Below are positions 61,137 through 64,000 of a stretch of 64,000 nt of DNA, one piece after another. The notes under the pieces are model-generated. The model did not search any database. It saw only the letters and a program-made list of their open reading frames with translations, and was not told the DNA's origin. The number at the start of each line of letters is the position of its first letter. Within the stretch, counting starts at the first letter, position 1. The position numbers and the translations under genes were made by a program. The stretch is taken from NCBI GenBank assembly GCA_945643635.1, contig CALZFC010000021.1:1640001-1704000 (forward strand), written 5' to 3'. The stretch comes from Allodiplogaster sudhausi. Its lineage: Eukaryota; Nematoda; Chromadorea; Rhabditida; Diplogasteridae.

Positions 61137-62024
61137 CGTTAGGGGTTCAAACCCACATGTGGTCGACGTTTTCCCAACATGATTTGCGCGTTTTATTTTA
61201 CATAAAAACCAACAGTACCCCGTTCAATTTTGGGAGAGACAGCATAGAACACTCTCCCTCTCTATCTGCCTCCCAATTCTCTCTCTTTCTCTTTATAAGT
61301 GAATAATGTTCGTGACGTCACCACTCTCTCTCTCTCTCTGAAAAAAAATTGCATATTTATGTATTCATTACAGCATGTACAACTCAATTAATCTTTTTGG
61401 CACGCCGACAAAATTTGTGAGTTTTGTGTTTCTTTTGCTGTGAACACTATAAAGAGACCGAAAGGTGGCTCTCTCTCTCTCTCTATGTCATTACATTCTG
61501 CCCAGAAAGGCGGTTCTAATGAGGTACAGAGAGATGCGGATAAGTAACGTTGAGCGGTTTGATTACACGCACAAAAGCGAGGGATCCAACTTTTGCCACA
61601 CGTCCAATTCCTGGCATCATGCCGGAGGGTGTACATACATGCAGCCAAACACATAAAACAACATTAGATATATACACTTATGTCACTATTTTCCACTCTC
61701 TCTATTTCTCTCTCTTCCTCTCGCATTCCTCTGTCTCTCCTCAAAAACTTGCATAATTTCGTGTCCATTGAACGCATGAACAACTCTGTTAAAGTTGCTT
61801 GGCACAATGCCAACATTTGCGCATTTCAGCGTTTCTTTCCATTTAAACACATTAAACCACATACAAAGAGACGGAAAGTTGATTCTCTCTCTATACCAAT
61901 AATTTGTACAAAGTGAAAGCTTTGTAATGCGCTACAGAGACTTGTGTATAATTCACGCAAAGCATTTTGACATACACTTACAAGTACACGGCTAAGTCCT
62001 GAAATAGCCTGTTCACCTAGAAAG

Positions 62025-62026
62025 AA

Positions 62027-62075
<49 letters not shown>

Positions 62076-62115
62076 CAGAGAGAGAGACGGCATAGAGAGA
62101 GATAAAGAGAGAGAG
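62025..62115 (+). repeat. (GA)n microsatellite inside the mobile element
   Basis: GA-rich run with GACAGAGACAGAGA interruptions. Confidence 0.9.
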
Positions 62116-62450
62116 ACCCCGGACTACCCTCATTACTCTCTCTCGCACCGTTTTTGTTATGTTATTGTTATCCGATAGTGTCTGTTCGGTTGTTTCAAGC
62201 AGCTATGAATTTGCTGTCTGTTAGTCCTGCCGGAGGGTGACGATTGGTCCTTTTCTTCTGCCTTAGGATATTCACTCTCATCAATGCGGAAGAGTAAATT
62301 ATGCGCATCTCTCTCTCTCTCTCTTTTAGTCTGTCTCTTTCCTCTTTCTGTCTCTCTCTCTCTCTCTCTTCATTCTCTTCTCAACGTTCTCTATGAGTGC
62401 CGCCCTTTTCATCTGGATAAGTTCTTCAACATTCAGATCGCTAGAGTAGG

Positions 62451-62525
62451 TAGTGTGGTGGTAGTCGCTTGGGTGCCGGGTGCGCGGGGTGGTGGTTCGG
62501 GTCCGGGCGGGACGAATCGCCTCTG
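62451..62525 (+). repeat. tRNA-derived (SINE-like) module with A- and B-box resemblance
   Basis: TAGTGTGGTGG (62451-62461) resembles a polymerase III A box. GGTTCGGGTCC (62494-62504) matches the B-box consensus GGTTCGANTCC with one change. They are 32 bases apart, as in tRNA genes, and the flanks do not form a full cloverleaf. This fits a tRNA-derived short interspersed element head rather than a tRNA gene. Confidence 0.5.
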
Positions 62526-64000
62526 ATTCCAGATTCTATGACGACGGCGCCAACACGACTCTACAAACCAGGTTAGGCAGTTTTTCAACTTTTGCGGCTT
62601 TTGTTTTACTTGTAGGATAACGATATGTATGCTTTAAGCTTATTTTCGGACTTTTCTTAGCCATTTGAATGTTTTTCATGTTTTATGCCCTTGCGAATGG
62701 CTTCTGTTACACTCACGTTACTAAGTATAACTTGTTTAGTGTAATAAAAGGTTTTGTATAATAAATATGCTTAAAAGTATAATAAATATGCCTAAAAACC
62801 AGCGTTTCCAGCTGCATTTTATCAGCGAGCGGACATAAAGATGTGAAGGGGGCGTGGCTTAAGATCCGGAGCGGCCACAGCAGGCAAACGTAACATCTTT
62901 GTTAAACCCTGCATGTTACGCCGCGCGTAACATTTCGGGTTGCGCATTAAATGTAACGTCCAGAGCTACATGAGGTGTTCCGGTGCATTTCAATAACATT
63001 ATTGTGAAGGTCAAATGTTACGCTCCACGTAACATCCTTCTCTGTGTGTACTGCGCCAGCAAAATATTTATTCACAGCACAAATAACAAAACAATTAAGA
63101 TATGATTTTTGAACAGTCTTGCATGTACATACGATATGAATGTGAAATTCCGTGTTGAGATGCTCGCAAAGCGAGAGGAACTAAAGAGGCAGATTGAAGC
63201 AGCTCTCGGCGACAACGGCGTTCTGCTCGTCCCAACATCGCCTGATCTTCCCCTCTATCACAACCAGGTAATCTCATTGCTGCTGATTAAACTATTCCTT
63301 AAAGAGGACCGTCACAAAAATTAAAACGTTTAAATTGCATCCCCTTCGCCATTTTCGCAAAAAATTACACGAGAAAATAACTTATTAATGAATAAAAATT
63401 TTTGGTGACCGTTATCGACCTTTTTTTATTTAAAGCCGTTTGCTGCGTTTGCAATTAATAATAACTGATATAATCTGTTTTGAGTACGCGTTCAAAGTGA
63501 AGAATACTTTTTACACTGGAATTTACAACGCGCTCGGCTTCCCGGTGGTTCAATGCCCCATCGGCCTCGCCGAAAATGGAGTGCCTCTGGGCGTTCAGGT
63601 AGGCCATGGCGAAGGAACCCACATATCTTTTTTAACTGACCGGCACCACGAGTGTCTCGACGGCATGGCGTTCGCCGCCACGAAAGCTGACGGGGGGAAG
63701 GCGACAGTTCGTCGTCGGCGGTCCGCCTGCGTCATCTCGAAAGTTTTCAGCTACAATGCATATATTATGTACATATGTTAGTCATTAGCATACTGTCCAT
63801 GAAAAAGAAAAAAAGGTTAATTACCAAACGACCGAGTGCTGAAGGACCTATCCAAGAGCCACTGATTAACAGTGACTCCTCCCGGAGCAGAGCGGGTGGC
63901 CCTGCGACCCTCCCCCCTTGTGAGGGAGTTCAGCACTTGTCCGAGACGTTGGGTGACGCTGTTCATTAAGTCTTCGTTAACAAGGCTGTGCGCGAAGTGT

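Larger units (their letters stand above)
60837..63048. mobile_element. 2.2-kb non-autonomous TIR element flanked by TA
   Basis: The ends are imperfect inverted repeats: left CACACAGAAAAAAATGTTA, right (reverse complement) CACACAGAGAAGGATGTTA, each next to a TA dinucleotide (60835-60836 and 63049-63050). That is the target-site pattern of Tc1/mariner-type insertions. Eight exact ATGTTACG octamers in either orientation cluster at the two ends. There is no transposase-like frame inside; the interior holds CT/GA runs, a 5S-like module and a tRNA-like module. It sits in a FAAH-like intron. The TIR and TA are seen directly; the superfamily is inference. Confidence 0.7.
58505..63780 (+). pseudogene. 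FAAH-like fatty-acid amide hydrolase (amidase signature family), probably decaying
   Basis: Resembles FAAH2-type serine hydrolases of N-acylethanolamines. Probable exons: 58505-58544, 58756-58889, 59006-59119, 59201-59245, 59301-59459, 59521-59695, 59867-59948, 60054-60370, 60420-60575, 60637-60765, 63117-63267, 63503-63598, with a weak end near 63.65-63.77 kb. The N-terminal hydrophobic anchor is VYYLLVNFSFWFYNSF. The catalytic triad is visible: Lys in PLLGVPFTAKDS, cis-Ser in GGSSGGEGALLGAAAS, nucleophile Ser in GTDLGGSIRYPAF. C-terminal matches include ALGDNGVLLVPTSP and ALGFPVVQCPIGLAENGVPL. Two net 1-base shifts break the frame: before the Lys motif (59301-59329, with stops in the needed frame) and inside exon 60420-60575, where the reading switches before NNSKLLELSRDGRG. 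A 2.2-kb element fills the intron after 60765. Either a recent pseudogene or a gene with local sequence errors. Confidence 0.7.

Noticed and set aside
61141..61152. GGGGTTCAAACCC as a possible tRNA T arm
   Set aside because: No acceptor, D or anticodon arms can be built around it. It directly follows the 5S-like module and is treated as part of the mobile element.

Overview
This is nuclear DNA of a multicellular animal. Genes are split into many short GC-rich coding exons joined by AT-rich introns with GT-AG (sometimes GC-AG) borders. Long introns and intergenic spacers are full of (CT)n/(GA)n microsatellites. I infer a nematode, or at least an ecdysozoan. The clues are a precursor resembling the nematode NLP-7/NLP-13 F-amide peptides and a 5S-derived module with the core spelling I associate with nematode 5S rRNA. 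This is inference; no marker gene proves the taxon.

Layout. 1-3722 (+): C-terminal half of a P5B-type ATPase (ATP13A2/3, nematode CATP-5/6/7 type), cut by the window edge. 4235-4924 (+): small unrecognised three-exon gene. 4925-8545: non-coding. 8546-31788 (+): a large 16-exon gene whose C-terminal half is an SBK/NKF-family kinase with HRN instead of HRD. It is a predicted pseudokinase carrying a long disordered N-terminal extension. 31846-32253: uncertain ORF. 33991-39115 (+): unrecognised multi-exon gene. 43561-46001 (+): four-exon neuropeptide precursor with three amidated peptides. 48729/49229-57585 (+): FAM184-family coiled-coil gene of more than 20 exons, with an intronic tRNA-Pro(CGG) on the opposite strand. 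58505 to about 63.8 kb (+): a FAAH-like amidase locus. It has all three catalytic residues but two apparent frameshifts, a decayed duplicate of its membrane-anchor exon, and a 2.2-kb TA-flanked inverted-repeat element in one intron.

All recognised protein-coding genes lie on the + strand. Spacing of kilobases and different functions give no sign of an operon. In five genes (ATPase, small gene, SBK-like gene, neuropeptide gene and almost all of FAM184) the exons join in phase without frameshifts. The two FAAH frameshifts are therefore more likely real decay than general assembly noise.

Most interesting points: the pseudokinase with its 577-residue extension, the neuropeptide precursor, the composite element carrying eight ATGTTACG octamers plus 5S-like and tRNA-like polymerase III modules, the decaying FAAH copy, a perfect 19-bp hairpin in a kinase intron, and recurrent GC-AG introns.
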